A stretch of DNA of 31,203 nt from CAZMYO01 sp964570525 (lineage in GTDB: Bacteria > Patescibacteriota > Patescibacteriia > Magasanikbacterales > GWA2-37-8): contig CAZMYO010000013.1 of assembly GCA_964570525.1 (NCBI GenBank), positions 1 to 31,203 on the forward strand, written 5' to 3'. Positions within the stretch are counted from its first letter, which is position 1, and every line of letters begins with the position of its first letter. Positions 21,096 through 28,241 of the stretch are shown in pieces. The notes under the pieces were generated by a model. The model saw only the letters and a list, made by a program, of their open reading frames with translations, was not told the origin of the DNA and searched no databases. The translations under genes were made by a program, and so were the position numbers.

Positions 21096-22397
21096 TTAAT
21101 GTGTCAGAAGCTCACGCGCCACTTTCCGATCGTCCCAGGGAATTCTTTGGCCGTTCGCGACACAGATAACCGGCTCGGTGCCCTTGGCGGTGATGGCGAC
21201 GACATCGCCGGGCTTGGCTAGAGAGAGGGACAGAGCGATAGCTTTTCTGCGATCCACTTCAATGAATAAATCCAACCCGTCTTTTTTTCCGGCGCCCCGC
21301 GCGCCCCGGGCAAGCATCTCGGCGATAGCGCGCGGATCCTCATCAAAACAATTAACATCGGTAATAACTACATAATCAGTGAGTTGGCCGGCAACTTCGC
21401 CCATGGTGGCGCGCTTGCCAACGTCCCGCCCGCCGCCGTCCGAACCAATAACGCCAATTACTTTACCTTGGGATGAAACGAGTTCGCGCAGTGTGGTAAA
21501 CAGCGCCGTGAGGCTCATCGGCTCGTGAGCGTAATCCACCACCACTTTGAACGGCTGTCCTTCATTAATAAACTCCATCCGGCCCGCGACCAGTTTGACG
21601 CTTGCTAGTCCCGCGGATATTTTTTCATCGGAAATATTTTGCGAACGTCCCACGGCCAGGGCCGCGAGAGCGTTGTAAACATTAAAATTACCGATGATAT
21701 TGAGGTGAAACGATTTATTGTTTACTTCAAAATCTACTCCGCAATCATTGGAACGAATTATTTTCCCCATGATACATAATACGTGATGCGGGATACGTGA
21801 ATTTAATCCAAAGCCGTACTTTTCATCAGCTGAAAAATTAAGATAGTATCCGGCTTCGGGATCATCGCTGTTTACCACGGCAACTTTGAGAATCTTTTTT
21901 CCCGCAATAATTTTACGAAGCGAAGAAGACAGCGCGGCAAACAACTTGCCCTTGGCTTTCTTCAGGTTGGCAAATCCGCCGTGGCGCTCGGAGTGCTCGG
22001 TGCCAAGATTGGTGAATACGGCTATGTCATAATTTAGGCCATAATGCCGATATTGCAAAATTCCTTCCGAGGAAGTTTCTACAACAGCGTAGCGGCAGCC
22101 GGCCTTTACCATCGCTCGAAGCATTTTTTGTATCTGGCCGCGGCCGAGCATGGTCATTTTTTTATCGTTTGCCCAGTGTTGGTCGCCGATTTGAAACTCC
22201 ACGGTCGTGAGCATCCCCACTTTATATCCGCCGGCTTCCAAAACCGAGGCGATAAGCTGGCAGGCGGTGGATTTACCCTTGGTTCCGGTTACGCCGACAA
22301 CAATAAGCTCGCGGGCTGGACGGCCGTAGTACCAATAAGCGGCTGCTGCTAAACAAAAATGGAGGAGAAGCTTGATTTTCCCGCTTAAAAAAGACAT
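21096..22397 (-). CDS. Mur ligase family protein, MurE-like
   Basis: The 433-residue protein has the ATP loop VGVTGTKGKST (34-44), TSSEG, NLGTEHSERHGG, NVYNALAALAVG and DYAHEPMSLTALF, in the order seen in UDP-MurNAc-tripeptide ligases. The C-terminal domain includes GSDGGGRDVGKRATMGEVAG and DDRKVARELL. It is shorter than typical MurE because the N-terminal UDP-binding domain is replaced by a hydrophobic stretch, so the substrate could differ. It is probably a peptidoglycan stem-peptide ligase in the cytosol. Upstream lies an elaborate hairpin and 9-bp repeats (22423-22488). Confidence 0.85.
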   Translation of the reverse strand: MSFLSGKIKLLLHFCLAAAAYWYYGRPARELIVVGVTGTKGKSTACQLIASVLEAGGYKVGMLTTVEFQIGDQHWANDKKMTMLGRGQIQKMLRAMVKAGCRYAVVETSSEGILQYRHYGLNYDIAVFTNLGTEHSERHGGFANLKKAKGKLFAALSSSLRKIIAGKKILKVAVVNSDDPEAGYYLNFSADEKYGFGLNSRIPHHVLCIMGKIIRSNDCGVDFEVNNKSFHLNIIGNFNVYNALAALAVGRSQNISDEKISAGLASVKLVAGRMEFINEGQPFKVVVDYAHEPMSLTALFTTLRELVSSQGKVIGVIGSDGGGRDVGKRATMGEVAGQLTDYVVITDVNCFDEDPRAIAEMLARGARGAGKKDGLDLFIEVDRRKAIALSLSLAKPGDVVAITAKGTEPVICVANGQRIPWDDRKVARELLTH

Positions 22398-22422
22398 AAA
22401 TTACTTTACCAGAACAAAGTAA

Positions 22423-22488
22423 GCAGAGTAAGTTTATAAGCAATTAAGCATGCGATGCTTATTCTGCTTACTCTGCCTAATCTGCTTA
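22423..22488. repeat. 9-bp tandem repeat with stop codons plus hairpin at the translin gene end
   Basis: Read on the minus strand from the translin-family stop, four 9-bp units (22488-22453) follow, each starting with a stop codon in the same frame (TAA, TAG, TAA, TAA) followed by GCAGAT-, GCAGAG-, GCAGAA- and GCATCG-type sequence. GCAGAGTAAG (22423-22432) pairs with CTTACTCTGC (22467-22476), and ATAAGCA with TGCTTAT inside, so the repeat also forms a nested hairpin between this gene and the Mur ligase start. Confidence 0.7.
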
Positions 22489-23058
22489 GGACTTCAAAGA
22501 AACTTCATATACCACCTGCTCGAGCTTGTGGAAGGACTGTTTGGCCTGATCGAATTTCTGGCGATTATAGCCGGTTAAATCCATATCCACTAACTCGGAG
22601 ATAATTTCTTCGGCGGTAGCATAGCATTTTTTTACCATATCAAATTTTCTGTCAGTCGCGGATTTAATGGCGTAGCGCAAAAGCTCGCCGGGTAGATCGC
22701 AGAGCCCGCCAATGTAGGTGTCGGAATCAATGTTCAACTCTTTAATTTTGCCAATGGTCTTGCCGGAAAGATACTGATTGAAGAGTACGGCCTCGGTGTA
22801 TTCCTCAAGCGCCGCGCGATACGACCCTTCGGTAAACAAATCCGCCTCACCATTAAATTTTTTGTTGAGTTCCAGAAGCAACTCCTTCGCGTGCTTAAGA
22901 TGGTTTTCCGAATCCTCTCCCCCATCGCGTTGCATGGCAAAAATGGCCTTTTTGGACAAATGCTGGGCGTCGCCGGCGGCTTTAATGACTTCCCTTCTTT
23001 TCGCGGCGTAACCCAATAAATCTTGGCGGATAGTGTCTAAATATTTTTTGTCGAGCAT
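22486..23058 (-). CDS. translin-family protein
   Basis: The 190-residue all-alpha protein matches the translin pattern by eye: LSKKAIFAMQR near residue 35, EEYTEAVLFNQYLSGKTI, IGGLCDLPGELLRYAIKSAT, and QKFDQAKQSFHKLEQVVYEVSLKS at the C-terminus (kD...K..E.v.Y). Translins bind nucleic acid and act with TRAX in RNA processing in eukaryotes; archaeal and CPR members are little studied. The frame is open 86 codons further upstream through repeats and tRNA-Lys flanks, but the ATG at 23058 starts the conserved domain. No TRAX partner is visible. No Shine-Dalgarno. Confidence 0.82.
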   Translation of the reverse strand: MLDKKYLDTIRQDLLGYAAKRREVIKAAGDAQHLSKKAIFAMQRDGGEDSENHLKHAKELLLELNKKFNGEADLFTEGSYRAALEEYTEAVLFNQYLSGKTIGKIKELNIDSDTYIGGLCDLPGELLRYAIKSATDRKFDMVKKCYATAEEIISELVDMDLTGYNRQKFDQAKQSFHKLEQVVYEVSLKS

Positions 23059-23136
23059 AAGTGTATTATGTATAAAAAAATTAGTATACGTTACGAGTTC
23101 AGTATAGCATCTATTTACCCATGTCTCAAGAGCCGC

Positions 23137-23165
23137 GATAAAAACAAAAACTCCTAAATAAGGAG
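23137..23165 (-). terminator. distal terminator of the tRNA-Lys locus
   Basis: CTCCT/AGGAG (23151-23155 with 23161-23165) is followed on the minus strand by a long T-rich tail (complement of 23137-23150). It lies just past the duplicated tRNA-Lys 3' end. Confidence 0.75.
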
Positions 23166-23322
23166 CTTCGTTTGTGGGACGGCCGGGGAATCTCACTGCT
23201 CGCCCGTCCGCCAAGGCGGACGGGACTGCGCTTATGGAAACCTTCGGGTTTCCACATACCTTCCTCCACAATGCGGGGAAATACTTTCCCCGCCACCCCT
23301 TTGTTCGATTCCCCAATCGCTC

Positions 23323-23360
23323 AAATAAAAATACTCCGCCTTGGCGGAATATTTTTATTT
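23323..23360 (-). terminator. 18-bp hairpin terminator directly behind tRNA-Lys
   Basis: Arms 23323-23340 and 23343-23360 pair with one C-A mismatch (G-U in the minus-strand RNA) and a TT loop. The core is TCCGCC-TT-GGCGGA, and the AT-rich outer part supplies the T tail. Confidence 0.75.
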
Positions 23361-23361
23361 G

Positions 23362-23434
23362 TGGGACGGCCGGGGATCGAACCCGGGACCTTATCCTTAA
23401 AAGGGATCTGCTCTACCAGCTGAGCTACCGTCCC
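23362..23434 (-). tRNA. tRNA-Lys (TTT)
   Basis: The 73-nt cloverleaf has acceptor GGGACGG/CCGTCCC, D arm AGCTC...GAGC, anticodon loop CTTTTAA (TTT), T arm CCGGG-TTCGATC-CCCGG and discriminator A; CCA is not encoded. A TATAGT -10-like box ends about six bases upstream. Its first eight bases plus that upstream region are duplicated at 23528-23560, and its 3' end is duplicated downstream at about 23173-23189. Confidence 0.96.
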
Positions 23435-23560
23435 GAAATACTATAAATTTGAGCTATCCCGATTTTGGTCGCCTAAGGCGACCGCAAAATCGAGGATCCG
23501 CGATCCCGACTAAGTCGGGATCGGGACCGTCCCGAAATACTATAAATTTGAGCTATCCCA
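23428..23560. repeat. 33-bp direct repeat containing the tRNA-Lys 5' end and promoter box, with palindromic filler
   Basis: Bases 23428-23460 and 23528-23560 are identical: eight bases of the tRNA 5' end followed (upstream on the minus strand) by the TATAGT box and flank. The 67 bases between them hold GATTTTGGTCGCC/GGCGACC-AAAATC-type arms around TAA (23460-23490) and TCCCGAC-TAA-GTCGGGA (about 23505-23521). The distal copy can only prime a truncated tRNA. Confidence 0.85.
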
Positions 23561-23626
23561 AACAAATTTACTGAAAAAATAATACCATAATTATTTTAAA
23601 AAATCAAGAGACTCCGGTTTTGAAAT

Positions 23627-23650
23627 GACCCGAGTTGGATAACTCGGGTC
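23627..23650 (-). terminator. terminator-like hairpin of the two-gene accessory operon
   Basis: A 10-bp perfect stem (23627-23636 with 23641-23650, loop GGAT) begins four bases past the stop at 23655. The minus-strand tail is only weakly T-rich. Confidence 0.6.
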
Positions 23651-23654
23651 GGAA

Positions 23655-24056
23655 CTAGTTGGCGCATCGGCCGGCGCAGGCCGGACTTTCCCGATCAAAG
23701 CGCTCGCGAACGCTGGAATTTTCGGCGACGACATTACATTTGGCGCACTTCCAGCCGGAAAGTTTGGGAGGCGCGATCTGGAAACGCCAAACGTGCTCGG
23801 TGGGAATTTTCGGCTCCGGCTCACCAACGTCCGTCAAGAAGTTGTAAACTTCCCGGAATGCCTCCTGGCCGTTGTCCCGAACCCAGCGCCGAATCTCCTG
23901 GCCATCATAGAAACGAAGAACACATTTAACTATGCTTCGTGTTTCCTTGGCCATTTCAATTACCCAATTTTCAGCCTGCTCCATGCGCTCGATGTTCAAG
24001 GCGCTACCGGAGTGACTGTTGCCGATCTCGGCATCGTGAAATTCCAACAGCATCAT
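23655..24056 (-). CDS. unrecognised protein with a possible C-terminal zinc ribbon
   Basis: The 133-residue protein has no family I can name. The C-terminus has CAKC and CAGRC (Cys in a CxxC...CxxxC layout, about 104-131), which may bind zinc. The N-terminal part is acidic and helical. AGAGGA lies six bases before the ATG at 24056; a second ATG follows directly. It is the second gene of a two-gene operon, 12 bases behind its partner, closed by a hairpin. It belongs to the GC-richer, Shine-Dalgarno-bearing class. Confidence 0.7.
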   Translation of the reverse strand: MMLLEFHDAEIGNSHSGSALNIERMEQAENWVIEMAKETRSIVKCVLRFYDGQEIRRWVRDNGQEAFREVYNFLTDVGEPEPKIPTEHVWRFQIAPPKLSGWKCAKCNVVAENSSVRERFDRESPACAGRCAN

Positions 24057-24068
24057 GCTTTGTCCTCT

Positions 24069-24410
24069 TTAGTCGGTGAGATAAACCGGCGTAACGAGCT
24101 TGATGGAAGCGATCTTATTCACGAATCGATCGGGTATCGTGGCCGGTTTCTTCTCCACCCATTCTTGGACCTCGCGATCCGGCCCATTGAGATTGGGAAC
24201 GGTTTTGGTCTGGTACTCGAGCTTGGCCCCGAACAACTTCTCGTAGATATGCTGATTGGTTATGCCTGTGACGAGCGTGCTTCGTCTTAGTTCGGTGACG
24301 TGGATTTTGAGCTCACGCCCCGGTGTAAGCGCCTCGAGCTCATCCTTGAGCTTTTGAGCGTCCACGCCCGGCTGGGGAGTAACGATAAACCGAACAGGTT
24401 CCGTATGCAT
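24069..24410 (-). CDS. unrecognised 113-residue protein
   Basis: The protein begins MHTEPVRFIVTPQPGVDAQKLKDELEAL and alternates short hydrophobic strands and helices, suggesting a small alpha/beta domain. No motif is recognised. The frame is open 18 codons upstream, but the ATG at 24410 is preceded by AAGGAG at seven bases. A TTGACA promoter and a small leader hairpin stand upstream. Its downstream partner starts 12 bases past its stop, so the two are probably made together. Confidence 0.7.
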   Translation of the reverse strand: MHTEPVRFIVTPQPGVDAQKLKDELEALTPGRELKIHVTELRRSTLVTGITNQHIYEKLFGAKLEYQTKTVPNLNGPDREVQEWVEKKPATIPDRFVNKIASIKLVTPVYLTD

Positions 24411-24425
24411 CGCGCGTCTCCTTTT

Positions 24426-24483
24426 CTCGGTTTTACCGAGTTTTGGTTTCCTAAATCCTAACATGGAAATCGTGAATTGTCAA
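24426..24483 (-). promoter_or_regulatory. promoter and leader hairpin of the two-gene accessory operon
   Basis: On the minus strand TTGACA (24478-24483), a 17-base spacer and TAGGAT (24455-24460) form a promoter. Between it and the Shine-Dalgarno lies a CTCGGT-TTT-ACCGAG hairpin (24426-24440) that could affect translation or stabilise the mRNA. Confidence 0.6.
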
Positions 24484-24566
24484 CGGATTGATGTTACTTG
24501 AATTACGAAAGTGGCGTTGGCAGTTCAGGCATGGCCAACCCACCCCTTCCCCGCGATCTCACGACT

Positions 24567-24600
24567 TTACAGACTTTGGACTTTACAGACTTTACAGACT
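24567..24600 (-). repeat. 9-bp tandem repeat carrying the murG stop codon
   Basis: On the minus strand AGTCTGTAA occurs at 24600-24592 (codons Ser-Leu-stop of murG), again at 24591-24583 in the same frame, then after a 7-base AGTCCAA unit once more at 24575-24567. The rest of 24484-24566 between this repeat and the accessory operon promoter shows nothing I can identify. Confidence 0.75.
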
Positions 24601-25659
24601 ATCAATAATCTCTACAATTTTTTCTTCTTTGGCGCGGGGGAGAAGCTCGTGCAGGCGTTTACCGAGGCGGGCGAGCTTGGTCGGATCGGCAATCAGCTCC
24701 TTCACGATTTGCGTCAATTTTAATCCGCCGTCAATTTGCTCCGGTAATAAAATCACGGCTTGGCGATCCGCGAAATACCTCGCGTTATCCTCCTGGTGGG
24801 TTCCGCCCATAGGCACAATCACCGCCGGCTTAGACAATGCCGCAAGTTCAGCGAGAGTGGCAAACCCCGCTCGCGCCACCACCACGTCAGCCACGGCGTA
24901 GGCGTCTTTCATTTCATCCGTAAAAAATTGATAAACATGGTAATTGGAAAAAACTTCGGCGGCCCGTTCGGCAAGATCATGCGGGCGTTCGCGGCCAACG
25001 AGGTGAATAACGTGCCAATCCTTGGGCCAATTACCGAGTGCCTCCAAAACAATCTGGTTGATGCTGGCGGAGCCGGTGCCGCCGCCCAAAGCAAAAATTA
25101 CCGGCGCGCCTTCCGGAATGTTAAATTTTTTTCTCGACTCGCGAACATCCGCTATTCTCAAATCGCGGGAGGGATTGCCGATCCATTCGGATTTTTTTGC
25201 GGGCAACTTACCCAGATTATCGCGGAGAGCGGTGGTAATTTTCCGCGCGAACGGAAACATCAGTTTGTTGGCAAGGCCGATTCGAATATCTTGTTGGTGC
25301 ACCCAAGCCGGAATTCCGAGGATGGCTCCGGCCCAATGCAGGGGTACGCTTACAAATCCGCCGCAGGAGACGAGCAGATCGGGTTTTTCCTGCCACAAAA
25401 AAAATAACGATTGCCAAAAAGCGATTGTTATTTTAACGAGATCAAAAAAATTTAATATAGAAAAATAACGGCGCCATTTGCCGGCGCCAATGGCAAAAAA
25501 AGGGATGCCGTATTTTTCAACTAGCTCACGCTCCGGACCGGTCTTCGTGCCCACCCACACGAATTGAGTTGCCGGATCGCGCGCGCGACATATTTCGGCG
25601 ACAGCCAAAAGCGGCATCACTGGCCCGAGCGTACCACCGCCCGAGAAAACAATTTTCAT
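24592..25659 (-). CDS. murG: MurG-like UDP-GlcNAc transferase
   Basis: The 355-residue GT-B protein starts MKIVFSGGGTLGPVMPLLAVA, a divergent form of the MurG G-loop, followed by WVGTKTGPERELVEKYGIPF, VSCGGFVSVPLHWAGAI, HQQD, a second-domain FALGGGTGSASIN, and ARAGFATLAELAALSKPAVIVPMGGTHQEDNARYF, the donor-binding region. It would add GlcNAc to lipid I at the inner membrane face. It is the last gene of the dnaG-rpoD-kinase-murG cluster; its ATG overlaps the kinase-like gene stop by four bases (ATGA). Confidence 0.9.
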   Translation of the reverse strand: MKIVFSGGGTLGPVMPLLAVAEICRARDPATQFVWVGTKTGPERELVEKYGIPFFAIGAGKWRRYFSILNFFDLVKITIAFWQSLFFLWQEKPDLLVSCGGFVSVPLHWAGAILGIPAWVHQQDIRIGLANKLMFPFARKITTALRDNLGKLPAKKSEWIGNPSRDLRIADVRESRKKFNIPEGAPVIFALGGGTGSASINQIVLEALGNWPKDWHVIHLVGRERPHDLAERAAEVFSNYHVYQFFTDEMKDAYAVADVVVARAGFATLAELAALSKPAVIVPMGGTHQEDNARYFADRQAVILLPEQIDGGLKLTQIVKELIADPTKLARLGKRLHELLPRAKEEKIVEIIDSL

Positions 25660-26873
25660 ACGGTTTCTTTATCCAACTTCTCTACTTCCAAAATCAAGTC
25701 TTCCAATTTATTTTTTGCCTCCTCCAAACTGACGCGGTTCTGCATGGGATATCTCAAATTTACCTCAAAAGAAATCATTTTTTTGATTAGCTGTTCCGCT
25801 CTGTCCCATTCTTCTTGAGGCAACCCGGATTTAAAAATACCGAAAACTGCTTTCAGACAAATGCCGAATTGATAAACCATTTCTGAAGTCTTTACCGGCG
25901 TCTCTTCCCTAATTATTGCCTCGGGCGGAAAATATATCATTTTACCCATCCTCCCATTCATCCCGGCATCGGCTAAATAAAGTCCGTCAAAATCAAACAG
26001 CAAACCCCGGTTTTTTTCTTCTTCTTCAATCACGCCTAGATTATCAATCGAAATATCCTGCAAAATCAAGCCGTTTTTTTCCAAGAAAATAGCGCCGGAC
26101 AAGCAGTCCTTCACCGCTTTTAATATCTCGGCAAGGGGAGTGCTTTCGTTTTTTAAAAGATCTTTTACTGTTTTAAGCTTTAACTCCTCGACGATGGTTT
26201 TTACACCATGTAAATCAAACTCCCTAAACGCGACAACATTATCATGGGGCTCAAGTTTAGAAAATTTTTGGAGGGCCGCGTGGTGAATTTTCAACTCTGA
26301 TTTATTAAAAAACTCTTTTTCCGAAGTTTTTTTAAACACCGCGGCTTGTTTGTAGAGATCTTCAACGCGGCCGACTCTTCTCTCGTGGGGGGCCACGGCA
26401 ATATCAAAAAAAGACGCCAGTAAATTTACATCGCTGTAATTAAGCTGGCCGAGCTCCGCCTCTTTCGTCAAACGCTGTTTAAGCTCTTCGGCTACGGCCG
26501 AGCGGATTCTGTTCATTCCCGCCTTTAACTCATCTTTCTCATCCTGGAGAACTTTAGAAGAAATATGCTTAAACTGATACTCGTCAATAGCCGTCTCGTT
26601 CTCAAGGCCGCCAACTACGGCGGTAATTTTTTTATCTTCCTTCTCCGCGGGCTGATTTCTGCCAAATAATTTCTTCGCCAATCTTTTTAAAAAATGCTCT
26701 CTCTCCGGCTGGCTGGTTAATTTTTTTAACTCGGACACGATTCCGTCCACATATTTTTTTATTTCTCTGCCGGTAACCGGCTTTTCCTCGGCAACCAATC
26801 TTTCCAATAAATCAAAACCAGCCGTTTCTGATTTTTCAGCCGGTTTAATATGAACGATATTGGTCTCTTTCAT
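25656..26873 (-). CDS. divergent eukaryotic-like protein kinase between rpoD and murG
   Basis: The 405-residue protein has an uncharacterised N-terminal 160 residues, then a region that matches a protein kinase fold by eye: AAVFKK (candidate ATP-binding Lys181/182), a Glu in the alphaC position (Glu193), HDNVVAFREF, IVEEL hinge, LQDISIDNLG as catalytic loop (Asp273, Asn278), LFDFDGLYL as the DFG equivalent (Asp294), YFPPEA as APE, MVYQFGICL, and SFEVNLRYP with the late conserved Arg. The Gly-rich loop is not evident. The catalytic residues are present, so it may be active; the substrate is unknown. It starts three bases after the rpoD stop and overlaps murG by four, implying coupling. Confidence 0.68.
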   Translation of the reverse strand: MKETNIVHIKPAEKSETAGFDLLERLVAEEKPVTGREIKKYVDGIVSELKKLTSQPEREHFLKRLAKKLFGRNQPAEKEDKKITAVVGGLENETAIDEYQFKHISSKVLQDEKDELKAGMNRIRSAVAEELKQRLTKEAELGQLNYSDVNLLASFFDIAVAPHERRVGRVEDLYKQAAVFKKTSEKEFFNKSELKIHHAALQKFSKLEPHDNVVAFREFDLHGVKTIVEELKLKTVKDLLKNESTPLAEILKAVKDCLSGAIFLEKNGLILQDISIDNLGVIEEEEKNRGLLFDFDGLYLADAGMNGRMGKMIYFPPEAIIREETPVKTSEMVYQFGICLKAVFGIFKSGLPQEEWDRAEQLIKKMISFEVNLRYPMQNRVSLEEAKNKLEDLILEVEKLDKETV

Positions 26874-26876
26874 AGC

Positions 26877-28202
26877 TTAGTAATCTCGAAGTTTTGACAC
26901 AATTTCGGTATGCGAGATTTTTTCCAAAGCTTTGGCTTCAATTTGGCGAATGCGCTCGCGCGTGACGCCGAATTCTTGACCCACTTCTTCTAAAGTATGG
27001 GTGACGCCGTCGGTAAGACCGAAACGCATTTCCAGAATTTTCTGTTCGCGCGGGGCCAGGTCCTTGATCGCCTGGAATACGTAGTCGCGTAAAATCTGGA
27101 GACCGGCGGCGCGATCGGGAGAAACATTTTTCACGTCTTCAATAAAATCCGAGAGTTGCGTGTCCTCATCATCATCACCGATCGGAACCTCTAGCGACAT
27201 CGTATCTTGTGAAATTTTGATGATGTGATGAATCTTTGCCACTTCTTCGCCCATTTCGGCGGCCAATTCTTCGGCCGTGGGGTCGCGGCCAAGATCCTGC
27301 TGAAGACGACGCTGCACCTGCTGGAAACGGTTGATAGTTTCTACCATGTGCACCGGAATGCGGATGGTACGCGACTGGTCGGCCAAGGCGCGCGTAATGG
27401 CTTGGCGAATCCACCAGGTGGCGTAGGTAGAAAACTTGTAACCTTTGTGGTAGTCAAATTTTTTCACGGCGCGGAACAAACCAATGTTTCCTTCCTGAAT
27501 AAGATCAAGGAGCGACAAACTTTTGCCGACAAATTTTTTGGCGATAGATACCACCAAACGAAGGTTGGCTTCGATGAGTTTACGCTCGGCCGATTTATCA
27601 CCCCGCTCCTTGCGTTTGGCGAGCGCTACCTCTTGTTCCCCCTTAAGCAGAGGAATCTTGCCGATTTCGCGCAAATACATTTGAATAGAATCGGAAGAAA
27701 TTTGCGCCAAATCAAAAGGCACCTCCATGTCGGGCTGGGCGCCCTGGAATTGCTTGAGTAATTCGGCGCTCTCTGTTTTACCGCCTAAAAAATGCGTCGC
27801 GGTTTCTACGACAGAGATACCGTTTTTTTCCATCAAATCAAGAAAACCCTCGTAGAGATCGAGATAATACTCCGGACGAGGTAGCACCCGCATCATTTCA
27901 ACTTCGGTGATAAAGCTACGGTTCCGACCCTTGTGAATCAATCCCCAAATTTGCTCACTCGTCGGATCAGACACCTTTTCTTCTAAAACTGGCGGTCTTG
28001 CTTTGGATTTAGCACCCCTCGGCCGCGCGCCCTTGGGGCGGTTCGGCTTAAACTTTTTGAACTGCTGTCTTCTCCAACCCACGGCCGATTTTTTCTTTAC
28101 GATTTTTTTCGCCCCGCCGCGGCGGGGCGCCGGTTTTTTCTTGACGCCTTGTTTAGTTGTTTTACCCCGCCGGTTGGCGGGGCGATAAGACTTGAAGGCC
28201 AT
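26877..28202 (-). CDS. rpoD: RNA polymerase primary sigma factor RpoD (SigA)
   Basis: The 441-residue protein contains region 1.2 (DSIQMYLREIGKIPLLKGEQEV), region 2 (EANLRLVVSIAKKFVGKSLSLLDLIQEGNIGLFRAVKKFDYHKGYKFSTYATWWIRQAI), region 3 and region 4 with the promoter -35-binding helix (TLEEVGQEFGVTRERIRQIEAKALEKI). The first 70 residues are a Lys/Arg/Pro-rich low-complexity tail, unlike usual region 1.1, and their DNA holds two GC palindromes at about 28107-28126 and 28165-28182. No Shine-Dalgarno precedes the ATG. Region 4 fits the TTGACA-type promoters seen in the window. Confidence 0.97.
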   Translation of the reverse strand: MAFKSYRPANRRGKTTKQGVKKKPAPRRGGAKKIVKKKSAVGWRRQQFKKFKPNRPKGARPRGAKSKARPPVLEEKVSDPTSEQIWGLIHKGRNRSFITEVEMMRVLPRPEYYLDLYEGFLDLMEKNGISVVETATHFLGGKTESAELLKQFQGAQPDMEVPFDLAQISSDSIQMYLREIGKIPLLKGEQEVALAKRKERGDKSAERKLIEANLRLVVSIAKKFVGKSLSLLDLIQEGNIGLFRAVKKFDYHKGYKFSTYATWWIRQAITRALADQSRTIRIPVHMVETINRFQQVQRRLQQDLGRDPTAEELAAEMGEEVAKIHHIIKISQDTMSLEVPIGDDDEDTQLSDFIEDVKNVSPDRAAGLQILRDYVFQAIKDLAPREQKILEMRFGLTDGVTHTLEEVGQEFGVTRERIRQIEAKALEKISHTEIVSKLRDY

Positions 28203-28241
28203 GAACTTAAAACTTATTCCCTGAATGAAAATTTGTATTCT

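Larger units (their letters stand above)
23059..23361. repeat. gene-free palindrome-rich stretch downstream of tRNA-Lys, with a duplicated tRNA-Lys 3' end
   Basis: No gene is seen in this 303-bp stretch. It holds, from left to right: a terminator (23137-23165); a near-exact copy of the tRNA-Lys 3' end (GGGACGGCCGGGGA, about 23176-23189); palindrome CCCGTCCGCC-AA-GGCGGACGGG (23203-23224); a GGAAACC/GGTTTCC hairpin (about 23235-23252); a CGGGGAAA/TTTCCCCG hairpin (about 23274-23291); and the 18-bp hairpin 23323-23360 directly behind the tRNA. Confidence 0.75.

Noticed and set aside
23059..23316. N-terminal extension of the translin-family frame
   Set aside because: The 86 extra codons translate tRNA-Lys 3' copy and palindromes; the conserved domain starts at the ATG at 23058.
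23428..23560. Possible small CRISPR array because of the repeated 33-bp block
   Set aside because: There are only two copies, the repeat equals the tRNA-Lys 5' end with its promoter, the spacer is palindromic, and no cas genes are present.
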